Positions 24,056 to 32,768 of a stretch of 64,000 nucleotides of DNA are shown here, in pieces. The notes below the pieces were generated by a model that worked only from the letters and a program-made list of their open reading frames with translations, had not been told where the DNA came from and did not search any database. The first letter of the stretch is position 1, and each line of letters opens with the position of its first letter. The stretch comes from Treponema sp. UBA6367. GTDB taxonomy: Bacteria; Spirochaetota; Spirochaetia; Treponematales; Treponemataceae. The stretch is from assembly GCA_002437725.1 (NCBI GenBank), contig DJRF01000002.1, forward strand, positions 1,410 to 65,409, in the 5' to 3' direction. Both the position numbers and the translations under genes were made by a program.

Positions 24056-25324
24056 TCAATTTTGCACAACTTGAACAGCCAAGTTTATAAGAACATCCGT
24101 AGCCAAACACATTTGAGAAAGGCTTGCCCATTCACTTCTTGAGTGGTAATTATGGCCGCCTGTAAAAATATTTGGAGTTGGGATTCCAAGCTCGGTAAGC
24201 CTAGAGCCATCTGTTCCTCCCCTGATTGGAACAAACTCTGGAACAATTCCACTTTCTTTGTACGCGCAAATCAGCTTTTCCACAACAAAAGGATTTTTAT
24301 CCATAACGGACTTCATATTTCTGTACTGTTCTTTAAACTCTACGTGAGCACGTCCGCCAAACCCTTCTGAAATGAGTCCTGAAAGTTTTTCAATATAGGC
24401 GACACGCCTTTTAATACCTTCATCAGAAAAGTCTCTGAGAATCAGTGAAACGCAAGCCTTTTCAATTGAGCCTTCCATTTTCATGACGGCATAAAAACCT
24501 TCATATCCGCAGGAAGTTTCTGGGCGTTCATTTGCAGGAAGATTTTCCACAAAACGGCTAGCCATACAGATGGCATTTATCATGCCATTTTTTCTTGCAT
24601 CTCCTGTGTGGCAAGCCTTGCCTGTAAATGTAACAGATGCGGAAAAAGCATTAAAACACTCTGTTTCTAACTGCCCTAAATGACCGCCATCAACCGTATA
24701 TGCAAATTTTGATTTTAAAAGCGACAAAGGAATTTTATCCATTCCGTGCCCTGTTTCTTCATCAGGACTAAAAATAACTTCAATTTGTCCGTGTTTTACT
24801 TCAGGATGTCCTACAAGATATTGCAAAGCCGTCATTATTTCTGCAATGCCAGCCTTGTCATCCGCTCCTAAAAGCGTAGTACCGTCGCTGGTAATTATTG
24901 TGTCGCGCTCTGCGGCTGCCTGCGCCAGGTAAGAATCTGCATGGGAATCCAACCTAATTCCATTCTGAAGGTCAATTGCTTCTCCGTCGTAATTTGTATG
25001 GACTATCGGCTTTACGTCTTTTCCGCTTACTTCTTCTACAGTATCTAAGTGGGCAAGCCAGCACATGGAAGGAACTTTTTCAAAACCTGCACTTGCATTA
25101 AGAATACCGTGAACATAACAGTTTTCGGTAACTTGAACTTCGCTAAGACCTAGCAAGATTAATTCATCAGAAAGTTTTTCTGCAAGGTCGAACTGCCTGT
25201 CTGTAGAAGGAATTTTTCCTGTATCTGCAGCAGCTTCATTGCTTTCTGTCCATATTTTTACGTACTTTATAAACCGGTCTAAAAGTTCATTTTTTGCAAA
25301 AGTATCAGAAGAAATGTAATTCAT
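24056..25324 (-). CDS. pepT: Peptidase T (tripeptide aminopeptidase, M20B)
   Basis: This 422-residue protein carries the dizinc motifs of PepT: WLAHLDTVEE, TLLGADDKAGIAEI and SPDEETGHGMDKI, with the conserved GGTDGSRLTELGIPTPN near the end. It would cleave N-terminal residues from tripeptides in the cytoplasm. A frame extends to 25342, but TGCTATTCT lies exactly 6 nt before the ATG at 25324, so I choose that start and a leaderless transcript. It lies upstream of murA in the same direction. Confidence 0.9.
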   Translation of the reverse strand: MNYISSDTFAKNELLDRFIKYVKIWTESNEAAADTGKIPSTDRQFDLAEKLSDELILLGLSEVQVTENCYVHGILNASAGFEKVPSMCWLAHLDTVEEVSGKDVKPIVHTNYDGEAIDLQNGIRLDSHADSYLAQAAAERDTIITSDGTTLLGADDKAGIAEIMTALQYLVGHPEVKHGQIEVIFSPDEETGHGMDKIPLSLLKSKFAYTVDGGHLGQLETECFNAFSASVTFTGKACHTGDARKNGMINAICMASRFVENLPANERPETSCGYEGFYAVMKMEGSIEKACVSLILRDFSDEGIKRRVAYIEKLSGLISEGFGGRAHVEFKEQYRNMKSVMDKNPFVVEKLICAYKESGIVPEFVPIRGGTDGSRLTELGIPTPNIFTGGHNYHSRSEWASLSQMCLATDVLINLAVQVVQN

Positions 25325-25330
25325 ATATTC

Positions 25331-25339
25331 AGAATAGCA
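25331..25339 (-). promoter_or_regulatory. Extended -10 box of leaderless pepT promoter
   Basis: On the minus strand TG-C-TATTCT is followed by six bases and the ATG at 25324. The pepT and rsmE promoters are back to back within about 60 bp. Confidence 0.6.
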
Positions 25340-25385
25340 CAATATTCTAGAAAGAAAAAGGGCAGATGACTACTGACTTTCAATC

Positions 25386-25394
25386 TGTTATAAT
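25386..25394 (+). promoter_or_regulatory. Extended -10 box of leaderless rsmE promoter
   Basis: TG-T-TATAAT ends six bases before the ATG at 25401. No SD lies between them. Confidence 0.7.
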
Positions 25395-25400
25395 CGAAAT

Positions 25401-26162
25401 ATGAATATCTGTTTGTTTTCTAAAGACGAAATTGAAAAACCGCTAGATAAAAAAGACGAGAGAGCTCAGCACATTTTAAAAATTTTGCACAAAAAGGAAG
25501 GCGACTTTTTTTACGCCGGCATAATCGACGGCAAAGCTGGCAACGCCCAAATAACAGAAATCACAGATTCTTTTATTAAGTACACTTTTATTCCTCAAAG
25601 CGATGGAAAACCTCTTTTTCCGCTCATTATGATAATAGGATTTCCTAGACCGATTCAATTAAAAAGGCTCTTACGCGATATTGCCGCTCTAGGAGTAAAA
25701 GAAGTTCATTTAACGGCTACAGAACTTGGAGAAAAATCTTATATGCAGTCAAACCTTGTTGAGCACGGAAGCGCGTATAAAATGCTTTTAGATGGAACTG
25801 TTCAAGCAGCTTCCACCCAAGTCCCGAAACTTTTCTTGCACAGAAATTTTGAAGAGTGCATAAAAACTGTAAAAAAATCTATTCCAGAAAATTCCATAAA
25901 GCTTTGCCTTGACAATGTTTTTCCGCAGGGAAGCCTTTCGCAAATCCTAAAAAAAACAGAACTTGGGCAAGAAAACGAACCTTTAAAAAGGACTTACGTC
26001 GCGGCAATAGGCAGCGAACGCGGCTGGACAGACAAAGAGAGAACATATTTAAAGGAAAACGGATTCATTCTTTGCGGAATGGGAAGCAGAATTATGAGAA
26101 CAGAAACCGCCGCAACAGTAAGCGCTTCTATAATCAGCGCAAATGCCGGTTGGATGGACTAA
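25401..26162 (+). CDS. rsmE: 16S rRNA m3U1498 methyltransferase
   Basis: This 253-residue SPOUT-class enzyme methylates U1498 of 16S rRNA. It has an N-terminal PUA-like part and the C-terminal knot motifs IGSERGWTDKE and MGSRIMRTETAA, which bind SAM. LIMIIGFPRPIQLKRLLRD in the middle is also typical of the family. The gene is monocistronic. Its -10 box places the transcription start on the ATG. Confidence 0.9.
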   Translation: MNICLFSKDEIEKPLDKKDERAQHILKILHKKEGDFFYAGIIDGKAGNAQITEITDSFIKYTFIPQSDGKPLFPLIMIIGFPRPIQLKRLLRDIAALGVKEVHLTATELGEKSYMQSNLVEHGSAYKMLLDGTVQAASTQVPKLFLHRNFEECIKTVKKSIPENSIKLCLDNVFPQGSLSQILKKTELGQENEPLKRTYVAAIGSERGWTDKERTYLKENGFILCGMGSRIMRTETAATVSASIISANAGWMD

Positions 26163-26244
26163 AACCTTTACAATTTTACGGAACTTCATTTCGTGTACTC
26201 AAACTTTATTTATAATTCAGCGCGCATCGAGTGCCGGCGTGCCC

Positions 26245-26277
26245 TTGACCATGGGGGGGGGGTAACAATGATATAAT
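26245..26277 (+). promoter_or_regulatory. Lipoprotein promoter with a G10 tract in the spacer
   Basis: TTGACC (26245-26250) and TATAAT (26272-26277) flank a 21-bp spacer that contains ten consecutive G (26253-26262). A 17-bp spacer is optimal, so loss of three or four G would bring the boxes to the best distance. Homopolymeric G tracts near the tpr promoters of T. pallidum change transcription when their length varies. The 25 bp before the -35 are unusually GC-rich (GCGCGCATCGAGTGCCGGCG). Confidence 0.65.
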
Positions 26278-26299
26278 AAATTGTTATTTTTTATAACAA
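26263..26299. promoter_or_regulatory. Operator-like inverted repeats around the lipoprotein -10
   Basis: TAACAAT (26263-26269) and ATTGTTA (26280-26286) are perfect inverted repeats that bracket the -10 box. TTGTTAT (26281-26287) pairs with ATAACAA (26293-26299), and the last bases of that half overlap the AAGGA ribosome site. The second pair resembles a Rex box with one extra base in the centre. A repressor site is the simplest reading. Confidence 0.5.
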
Positions 26300-26308
26300 G
26301 GAAAAATT

Positions 26309-26926
26309 ATGAGAAAATTAAGAAGTTGTCTTGGATTGGCAGTTTTGTCAATTTGCATTATTTCTTGCGCGTCTACAAAAGTTTCAACAGAAAAAGTTTT
26401 TTCAGATGAAAAAGAACTTATTGCGTCAGGCAATGCGTTGGATTACAAAATCGGAAAGCAGCTTAAAAACGAAAATCTTTCTGAAACGAGCAGTCAAGTT
26501 TCTGTTGAATATTCTGAAACTCCAGTTCCGGCAAATGTCTATAAACTGTCTTTGGAAAATGGCGCTTACGATTTTACATTGAAGTCAATTCCAACAGGAC
26601 TTATGAGCGCAAACGAAGAAAAAAAGAGCGCAATGATTCCAGAAATTCTTCTATATGATGAAAACTTTAATCTTATTGAAAATGAAAATTTGAAAGGAAA
26701 TGCAGTTCCGCCATCTACTTTCGAGCCGTTCTTGTTCATGGTTACAACGCAGTGGAACATTGCAGAAACAGGAACTTATTATCTTGTTGTAAAAGCAGAT
26801 ATGTCGTCTGAGCAGGGACTTACTTTAGAAGTGTTTTACAATAACCTCGTTGCAACACATACAGCACTGCACAACTTCCGTCGCGTTCCTTATGGAAAAT
26901 ACAAACTGCTGATAGAAAAAATGTAA
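26309..26926 (+). CDS. Putative lipoprotein, 205 residues
   Basis: The N-terminus has a signal sequence ending in the lipobox CIISC with Cys20, so the protein is probably lipid-anchored. The mature part is beta-rich, with YKLSLENGAYDFTL and AETGTYYLVVKADMS resembling a pre-peptidase or beta-sandwich domain; I cannot name the family. The ATG follows AAGGA by 6 nt, unlike its leaderless neighbours. The promoter contains a G10 tract and palindromes, so surface expression may be phase variable (inference). It has its own terminator. Confidence 0.75.
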   Translation: MRKLRSCLGLAVLSICIISCASTKVSTEKVFSDEKELIASGNALDYKIGKQLKNENLSETSSQVSVEYSETPVPANVYKLSLENGAYDFTLKSIPTGLMSANEEKKSAMIPEILLYDENFNLIENENLKGNAVPPSTFEPFLFMVTTQWNIAETGTYYLVVKADMSSEQGLTLEVFYNNLVATHTALHNFRRVPYGKYKLLIEKM

Positions 26927-26964
26927 GGATTATTTTTGCATTTTACAAAATAAAACAACAAATG

Positions 26965-26999
26965 AACTGCTGCAAGATTTTTTGCGGCAGTTTTTTTTT
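26965..26999 (+). terminator. Intrinsic terminator of the lipoprotein gene
   Basis: AACTGCTGCAA (26965-26975) pairs with TTGCGGCAGTT (26982-26992) across a 6-nt loop and is followed by a run of nine T that begins inside the second arm. Confidence 0.88.
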
Positions 27000-27050
27000 G
27001 TTTAAATACAAACCTTGCCAATTCGGTGTGTTCCAACCATTTTAAAATCG

Positions 27051-27059
27051 TGATATAAT
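27051..27059 (+). promoter_or_regulatory. Extended -10 box of a leaderless promoter
   Basis: TG-A-TATAAT ends six bases before the ATG at 27066, with no SD. Confidence 0.7.
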
Positions 27060-27065
27060 GCCCTT

Positions 27066-27881
27066 ATGGAAAACGAAAAAATAAAAGAAATGCTATTGGA
27101 CATTGAGCCTTCGCAATTAGATTTTTCAGTCATTCAAACAGGAAAAGAAAGCAAGCGGGTAAATGGATTTTACATGCCAGATACTCACGAAATATATTTG
27201 CACAATAAAAATTTTAAGACAGAAAACGAGCTTGTTTACACAGCCGTTCACGAATACACTCACCATTTGTGTTCCGAAGAATTATTGAACAACACCGGCA
27301 GCGCAAATCACGTGTACAATGCAAAAGTCCACACACAAGCGTTTTGGGCAAAATTCGACAATTTGATTTCTATAGCAGAAAGCAAAGGATATTACAAACT
27401 TTCTATAGACGAAAATCCTGAATTAAAAGAGCTTACAGAAAAAATTCGCAAAGACTACGTAGAAGCAAACGGAAAATTAATGCAAGAGCTAGGCAAACTG
27501 CTTATACGTGCCCACGAACTTTGCAAAGAAGCAAACATACGCTACGAAGATTACATCGACAGAGTTCTGCAATTGCCACGAAACAGCGAAAAAGAAATTC
27601 GAAGAGTTGGCAACAGCAACGTGAACCCGGCAATTGGATTTGACAACATGAAAGTTGTAGCCTGCGTAAAGAAAAAAGACGAGCGGGAAGCCGCCGAACA
27701 GGAATTTTTAAAAGGAAAAAGCCCTGCCAGCGTAAGAGAAATGATGAAGCAAAGGGCTAGCGAAGCAAAAAAAGCAGATCCTTTAGAAAAATTAAACAAA
27801 GAAAAATCTAGGCTAGAAAAAACTATTGCCCAATTGACACAACGGCTTGAATTTGTGGAGGAAGCAATTGCAAATCTGTAA
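27066..27881 (+). CDS. HExxH zinc-protease-like protein with C-terminal coiled coil
   Basis: This 271-residue cytoplasmic protein has AVHEYTHHLC, a gluzincin HExxH motif (His-Glu-Tyr-Thr-His) near residue 60. A further KVHTQAFWAKFD segment about 30 residues later recalls the HxxxFW region of SprT and WLM peptidases. The last 50 residues form a coiled coil (PLEKLNKEKSRLEKTIAQL). The substrate is unknown. The gene starts leaderless, and its 3' end overlaps the start of a secreted protein gene by 14 bp, so the two are translationally coupled. Confidence 0.65.
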   Translation: MENEKIKEMLLDIEPSQLDFSVIQTGKESKRVNGFYMPDTHEIYLHNKNFKTENELVYTAVHEYTHHLCSEELLNNTGSANHVYNAKVHTQAFWAKFDNLISIAESKGYYKLSIDENPELKELTEKIRKDYVEANGKLMQELGKLLIRAHELCKEANIRYEDYIDRVLQLPRNSEKEIRRVGNSNVNPAIGFDNMKVVACVKKKDEREAAEQEFLKGKSPASVREMMKQRASEAKKADPLEKLNKEKSRLEKTIAQLTQRLEFVEEAIANL

Positions 27882-28821
27882 AAAGATTCTTTTTTGTTCT
27901 GCAGCAATTACCGTACTGATGGCTAGTGCAATTGCACAAGATTCTAAGAACTCTCAAAATTCACAAGCCTCTATGCCGCAAGTAAAAATGCCAGAAATGC
28001 CGTCAATTTCAACAAGCCTGCAAATGCCTCGAATTTCAGCGCCTGCAATTGGTGGAAAATTTTACACGCCTGGAGATTTCTTTTCAGAAAAACCGGCGCA
28101 AAGCAATTCAAGTTCAAAAGAACAGCTTCAAAACCCAGCTTTAGAAACAAACAAAGGCAATAACCAAGCTGGCAGCTCAAATTCAAGCTCTAGGACAGCA
28201 AGAATTGTTTCTAGTTTACTAGGCTCGCCTTCATCTCTTTTAAATTCCTCTAGCGTAACGGCTATGGATATTTCAAACCTGAGCAGCAGAAATCTGCTAG
28301 GAAGTCTTTATAATCTTAATGAAGATTTTTCAGGCCTTAACAACGAACAAAACACACAAGTTCTGCTTGCTGAAATTTTAACTCAGCTAGAAGAAATTAA
28401 AAAACAGCAGGATTTAACAAAAACTTCCGCTAGAGCAGCCGAAAATCAAGAAAAAAATCCAAAAATTTTGAGATTTACAATAAACGGAAGCGACATTCTT
28501 AGCACTTGCAGAACAATTTTTTTTAGCAAAAAAGAAAACGACGGAACTTTTTTACTTACTGCCGACCGGAAATACGATTTTAATTCTCAAAGCCGCGACG
28601 AGACTTTTTATCTTCTTTTCAAGTCTGACGGAAACTCAGGTTCTATGGCAGGCTACAACGTGCAAGCTAAGGTTGTTCAAGACAGCATAAACAAAGAATC
28701 CCCTATTTACAAACTTTCCAACCAGACTTCTCTGCACGCTGAAAAAACAGGAAATCTGGTTTCATTGAAACAGAACTCCGCAGAGCTCAGCTTAGATTTG
28801 CTTTTGGACATTGGCGACTAA
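27868..28821 (+). CDS. Secreted hypothetical protein with TTG start
   Basis: I place the start at TTG 27868 because GGAGG (27857-27861) lies 6 nt upstream and the result is a clean signal peptide (MQICKKILFCSAAITVLMASAIA). Longer in-frame extensions upstream would bury that signal. The mature protein is rich in Ser, Asn and Gln up to about residue 170, then has a more ordered C-terminal domain (KILRFTINGSDIL, FYLLFKSDGNSGSM). The function is unknown. It overlaps the HExxH gene and ends 1 nt before rsmG. Confidence 0.65.
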   Translation: MQICKKILFCSAAITVLMASAIAQDSKNSQNSQASMPQVKMPEMPSISTSLQMPRISAPAIGGKFYTPGDFFSEKPAQSNSSSKEQLQNPALETNKGNNQAGSSNSSSRTARIVSSLLGSPSSLLNSSSVTAMDISNLSSRNLLGSLYNLNEDFSGLNNEQNTQVLLAEILTQLEEIKKQQDLTKTSARAAENQEKNPKILRFTINGSDILSTCRTIFFSKKENDGTFLLTADRKYDFNSQSRDETFYLLFKSDGNSGSMAGYNVQAKVVQDSINKESPIYKLSNQTSLHAEKTGNLVSLKQNSAELSLDLLLDIGD

Positions 28822-28822
28822 T

Positions 28823-29518
28823 ATGACAGAAAAACTTTTGCAAGGACTCTTAAAATTAGATTTTACACAGGAACAATGCAGCACGCTAGTTCCTAAAATG
28901 GAAAAGTATACAAACGAAATTATTCTTTTTAATTCTGCATACAATTTAACAAACACAAGCGATTTTGACGAAATTGCAGTAAATCACATTTTAGACAGCC
29001 TTTCTGGAACTAAAATAATAAAAAAATTAGCAGAAAGTATAGTTCTGAAAGGAACAGAACCTTCCAAGCTTAAAATTGCTGACATCGGAAGCGGCGGCGG
29101 ACTCCCTGGCATTCCCTTGGCTGCCGCAATGCCGCAATTCAATTTTACGCTGGTTGAACGCATGGACAAAAGATGCGCATTTCTTGAAAACTGCGCTGCT
29201 ATTCTGGGACTAAAAAACGTAACCGTAATGAAAAGCGAAGCTGAAAAAGTTCGCGCAGAAAGTTTTCATATAGCAACTTTTAGAGCCTTTAGACCTTTAG
29301 ACAAAAAAATGACAAAGACGCTCCTTTCATTAACAAAAAAAGGAGGATTTCTTACAGCATACAAGGCAAGGTTTTCTAACATAACAGAAGAAATGAATTC
29401 TATAAAGGAATTGGTTGAAAAATACAGAGTCGAACCTCTCTTTGTTCCTTTTTTAACAGATTCTGCAAACAAAAAAGAATCCCGCGAAAGAAATCTTGTA
29501 ATAATTCCTGTAAACTAA
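28823..29518 (+). CDS. rsmG: 16S rRNA m7G527 methyltransferase
   Basis: This 231-residue class I methyltransferase (also called GidB) modifies G527 of 16S rRNA. The SAM motif IADIGSGGGLPGIPLA is near residue 90 and VERMDKRCAFL follows. The ATG at 28823 comes just after the TAA of the secreted protein gene; an in-frame ATG 12 bp earlier would overlap that gene. It is the last gene of a three-gene transcript. Loss of RsmG gives low-level streptomycin resistance in other bacteria. Confidence 0.9.
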   Translation: MTEKLLQGLLKLDFTQEQCSTLVPKMEKYTNEIILFNSAYNLTNTSDFDEIAVNHILDSLSGTKIIKKLAESIVLKGTEPSKLKIADIGSGGGLPGIPLAAAMPQFNFTLVERMDKRCAFLENCAAILGLKNVTVMKSEAEKVRAESFHIATFRAFRPLDKKMTKTLLSLTKKGGFLTAYKARFSNITEEMNSIKELVEKYRVEPLFVPFLTDSANKKESRERNLVIIPVN

Positions 29519-29589
29519 AAAAGACAAAAATTAAGTTTTATAATCTAGCTGAAATTCTTTCAAAAAAAACTTGTTTTTTAGAGTATTTT

Positions 29590-30948
29590 CTAGTGTATAC
29601 TGTCAATACGCTTTAAAACTGAAACAAGCTTGTTTTTTTCAATAAGGTCAATTGGCCGTCCTTCCACATACTTTTTTGCTTCGTCAGTAAAAGAGCCGGC
29701 TGTTACGCAAAAACCTCTTTCGCACTTTAAATCCCGCAGCTTTGAATGAAAATCTCTTATATAAAGCTCACCTATTGAGCCAGTGCTTCTGAAAAATCTA
29801 AACAATTCTGTATCTTGCCACTTAGCGCTTTCAACTTCACACAAAACTTCAATACTTTCAGCAGCAACAGAAATATCTTCTATTTTTACATAGGAATCTG
29901 TGTAGTATGATGTAACAAATTTTCTACAAAGAGCAACAAACTCGCTAGTTCCGCTCATAAGATAAGCCTGAAGATTTGAATTCTGATTCAATTCTTGATA
30001 ACGCTGCACAAGGGCATTTACATCTTTGTAAGACGGAGTAACCGTCTGAATCTGCTTTAAGTAATACAATGCTTTGGAAATATTGTGCATTGCCAAATAA
30101 CTCTGCGCAAGTTTGTAATATATAGAAAGCTTTGTTTCCGGCGGAACGGCTTCTAGTTTTAAAGCAATTTCATAATCCTGAATAGCCTTGTCATACTGCT
30201 TAAGCCTATCGTGGTAAGAACCTGCAGAGATACAAGCCTGCGGTCCAAAAACAGGGTCCGGCCTTAAATGCATAAAAATCTTTAAAGCTCTGTCGCCCAT
30301 TCCAGATTCTTCCATAGCAGAAGCCATAAAAAACAAGGCTTCCTTGTTTTCCGGATTGTTTTCTATAACTTTCTTAAGATAAGGCAAGCTTTCCCTGTAC
30401 TTTTTTGTTTGATACATTGAATATGCCAAGAACTTCATGGTTTCAGAACTTTCTGGATTTGTAGAAAGAGCTCTTTTTAAGCAAAGGATAGCCTTTTCAT
30501 ATTCTTTTTTTTGATACATCAGTTCGCCCAAACAAAGGTTGCCTTCAAAAATCTTAGGGTCTATTTTCAGCGCAGAAGTAAGCCCCTTATAGGCATCTTC
30601 CATTTTATTCATCTTAAACGAGCAAACGCCATATCTTAAAGATGCTTTTTTTTGGTCTATTTCCACATGCATGCTAATTAAATTGTATAACGTCGTATAA
30701 ATTGGATAAGCTTTTTCGTAATTGTCCGCCCCCCAATACACATCTCCAAGAGTAATTAACGCAGGAACATTGTGCGGGTCATGAGAAAGTTTTTTTACAC
30801 ACTCTTTTATAATTGCGCTTTCGTTTTTGTGATGTTTCTTCTTTGAATTCGGGCTGCTAATTTCTCCATCCTTTTTAGACGCAATTGACATCAAAACAAT
30901 GAGTAAAACCGAACCACATATAACAGCAATAAGAATAGGTATAATCAT
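29590..30948 (-). CDS. Membrane-anchored TPR protein
   Basis: An N-terminal membrane segment (about residues 3-20) is followed by at least seven TPR-like repeats (residues about 45-340), for example YEKAILCLKRALSTNPES and YRESLPYLKKVIENNPEN. A C-terminal part with EVESAKWQDTELFRFFRSTG resembles restriction-endonuclease-like (Mrr-type) folds weakly. The ATG at 30948 follows GAAGG, and the upstream aminotransferase ends 1 nt before it. The protein probably assembles complexes at the membrane; partners are unknown. Confidence 0.7.
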   Translation of the reverse strand: MIIPILIAVICGSVLLIVLMSIASKKDGEISSPNSKKKHHKNESAIIKECVKKLSHDPHNVPALITLGDVYWGADNYEKAYPIYTTLYNLISMHVEIDQKKASLRYGVCSFKMNKMEDAYKGLTSALKIDPKIFEGNLCLGELMYQKKEYEKAILCLKRALSTNPESSETMKFLAYSMYQTKKYRESLPYLKKVIENNPENKEALFFMASAMEESGMGDRALKIFMHLRPDPVFGPQACISAGSYHDRLKQYDKAIQDYEIALKLEAVPPETKLSIYYKLAQSYLAMHNISKALYYLKQIQTVTPSYKDVNALVQRYQELNQNSNLQAYLMSGTSEFVALCRKFVTSYYTDSYVKIEDISVAAESIEVLCEVESAKWQDTELFRFFRSTGSIGELYIRDFHSKLRDLKCERGFCVTAGSFTDEAKKYVEGRPIDLIEKNKLVSVLKRIDSIH

Positions 30949-30949
30949 T

Positions 30950-32122
30950 TTAGCCTTCTTTACATTCCTGTACAAATTCTGCAATTCTTTCCATGGCGAT
31001 TTTTATTTTATCTACAGCAGTTGCATAGCAGCAACGAATTCTGCCTTCTCCGCCAAGACCAAACACGTTGCCAGGAACTACTGCAACATTGTGCTTTTTA
31101 AAAAGCTGTGTTGCAAATTCTTCACTGGAAAGCCCCGTAGAAGTTATATCTGGGAACATATAAAAAGCGCCGGCTGGCTCAGGGACATCCAAACCCATCT
31201 GCAAAAATTTTTCTTCCATAAGGTTTCTGCGCTGCTGATAACTAAGCCGCATTTTTTCAACATCTTTCCAACCGTTTTTTAGACCTTCTACAGCAGCATA
31301 CTGACTAAAAATTGGAGCGCAAATCGTGTTGTAACCGTGAAGTTTTACTACCTGCGCCAAAACTTCTGCCGGAGCTGCGATATAACCGATTCTCCAACCG
31401 GTCATAGCGAACGACTTTGAAAAGCCGTTCAGGATAATTGTATAGTCTTTCATTCCGGGAAAACTTCCAATTGAAGCGTGCTTTACACCGTCGTAAACAA
31501 GCTCGCAATAAATTTCATCGGAAATCACCCAAAGCTGGTTCTTTTTTGCAACCTCTGCAATTTTCTCAAGCTCGCTGGCAGGAACAACCGTTCCTGTAGG
31601 ATTGTTTGGAGAGCAAAGCATAACTGCTTTAGTTTTTGCAGTAACAGCCTTTTCTATTTGGCTGGCAGTCGGATAAAAGCCATTTACGCTAGTATCAATA
31701 GGAACTACGGTCGCCCCGCAAAGATTTGCAAGCGGCGTATAATTCACATAGCACGGCTGGCAGACAAGAATTTCATCACCTGGATTTAAAATAGTTCTTA
31801 AAACAGCATCTACACCTTCGCTAGCTCCAACCGTAACTAAAACTTCGTTATTCGGATTATAGAACAGACCGTAGCGTTCCATATAGCGAACAATTTCTTC
31901 CCTTAGTTCTAAAAGTCCCCAGTTGCTAGTATAAGAAGTATGTCCTTTTTCCAAGTGATAAAAAGCTTCTTCCCTGATTCCCCAAGGAGTTGGAAAATCA
32001 GGCTCGCCTACAGAAAGGCTTATAACATCGTCATGTCCTATAAGCATTTCAAAAAATTTTCGTATTCCGCTAGGAGCAGTTGCCACCATAGCAGAACTAA
32101 ATCTATCTTTACGTGTATTCAA
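30950..32122 (-). CDS. PLP-dependent class I aminotransferase with TTG start
   Basis: This protein of about 390 residues belongs to the AspC/MalY-like class I fold. The PLP lysine is in LNGFSKSFAMTGWRIGY, and SPNNPTG and SVGEPDFPTP are typical substrate motifs. GGAG lies 6 nt before a TTG at 32122, giving MNTRKDRFSS as the N-terminus. The longer in-frame extension to 32203 overlaps the Lrp gene and lacks a better site. An Lrp-type regulator is directly upstream, which suggests an amino acid substrate. Confidence 0.85.
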   Translation of the reverse strand: MNTRKDRFSSAMVATAPSGIRKFFEMLIGHDDVISLSVGEPDFPTPWGIREEAFYHLEKGHTSYTSNWGLLELREEIVRYMERYGLFYNPNNEVLVTVGASEGVDAVLRTILNPGDEILVCQPCYVNYTPLANLCGATVVPIDTSVNGFYPTASQIEKAVTAKTKAVMLCSPNNPTGTVVPASELEKIAEVAKKNQLWVISDEIYCELVYDGVKHASIGSFPGMKDYTIILNGFSKSFAMTGWRIGYIAAPAEVLAQVVKLHGYNTICAPIFSQYAAVEGLKNGWKDVEKMRLSYQQRRNLMEEKFLQMGLDVPEPAGAFYMFPDITSTGLSSEEFATQLFKKHNVAVVPGNVFGLGGEGRIRCCYATAVDKIKIAMERIAEFVQECKEG

Positions 32123-32153
32123 AATATTCTCCAAAAATAATAATACCAAACAA

Positions 32154-32639
32154 TTATGCCATTGCGCCTTCGCGGCGGTCTCGGTCATCTTCAACGTAAA
32201 CAATATCGTTTTCTTTGTAAGTTTTTAAAATAAAACTTGTTTTTGTAGAGCGAACGCCTTCTAAAGTCGCCAGCTTGCTAGAAACAAAAAATGCGACTTC
32301 TTGCAAGCTGTCGCCTTCTACTACAACTTTAAAATCGTAGCCTCCACTCATAAGGTAAAGCGACTTAACTTGCGGAAAGCGATATATTCTATCTGCAAGA
32401 GCATCAAACCCCTGCCCTCGTTCCGGCGTTACTTGGATTTGAATTTCCGCGCTGACTTTTGCTTTTGCCTCTCCGCTTTTTTCTGGATTTACAATCGCCG
32501 CGTATTTTAAAATAATTCCATCATCTTCTAGCTTTTTTATTATCGCCGCCACTTCCTGAACAGATTTTTTTGTCATTAATGCAATATCTTCCACAGAAAG
32601 CCGAGCGTTTTGTCGCAACAAATCAAGAATTTCTTCCAT
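32154..32639 (-). CDS. Lrp/AsnC-family transcriptional regulator
   Basis: The 161-residue form starts at ATG 32639 with AGAGG 7 nt upstream. An N-terminal helix-turn-helix (ARLSVEDIALMTKKSVQEVAAII) is followed by a RAM/ACT-like ligand domain with VKSLYLMSGGYDFKVVVEGD. Such proteins sense amino acids. It heads an operon with an aminotransferase and a TPR protein and probably controls that operon. A longer frame to 32735 covers the likely promoter (TTGAAA and TATACT). Confidence 0.87.
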   Translation of the reverse strand: MEEILDLLRQNARLSVEDIALMTKKSVQEVAAIIKKLEDDGIILKYAAIVNPEKSGEAKAKVSAEIQIQVTPERGQGFDALADRIYRFPQVKSLYLMSGGYDFKVVVEGDSLQEVAFFVSSKLATLEGVRSTKTSFILKTYKENDIVYVEDDRDRREGAMA

Positions 32640-32768
32640 AAAAATACCTCTTAGCACGCGATTTATTATTCCTTTCATAGTATAAAGTTTTTTACATTTT
32701 TTCAACGCTACATTGAATTTATCTACCTTCTTCAATATAATTCAAACAAAGTTGGGGATGTCAAAAAA

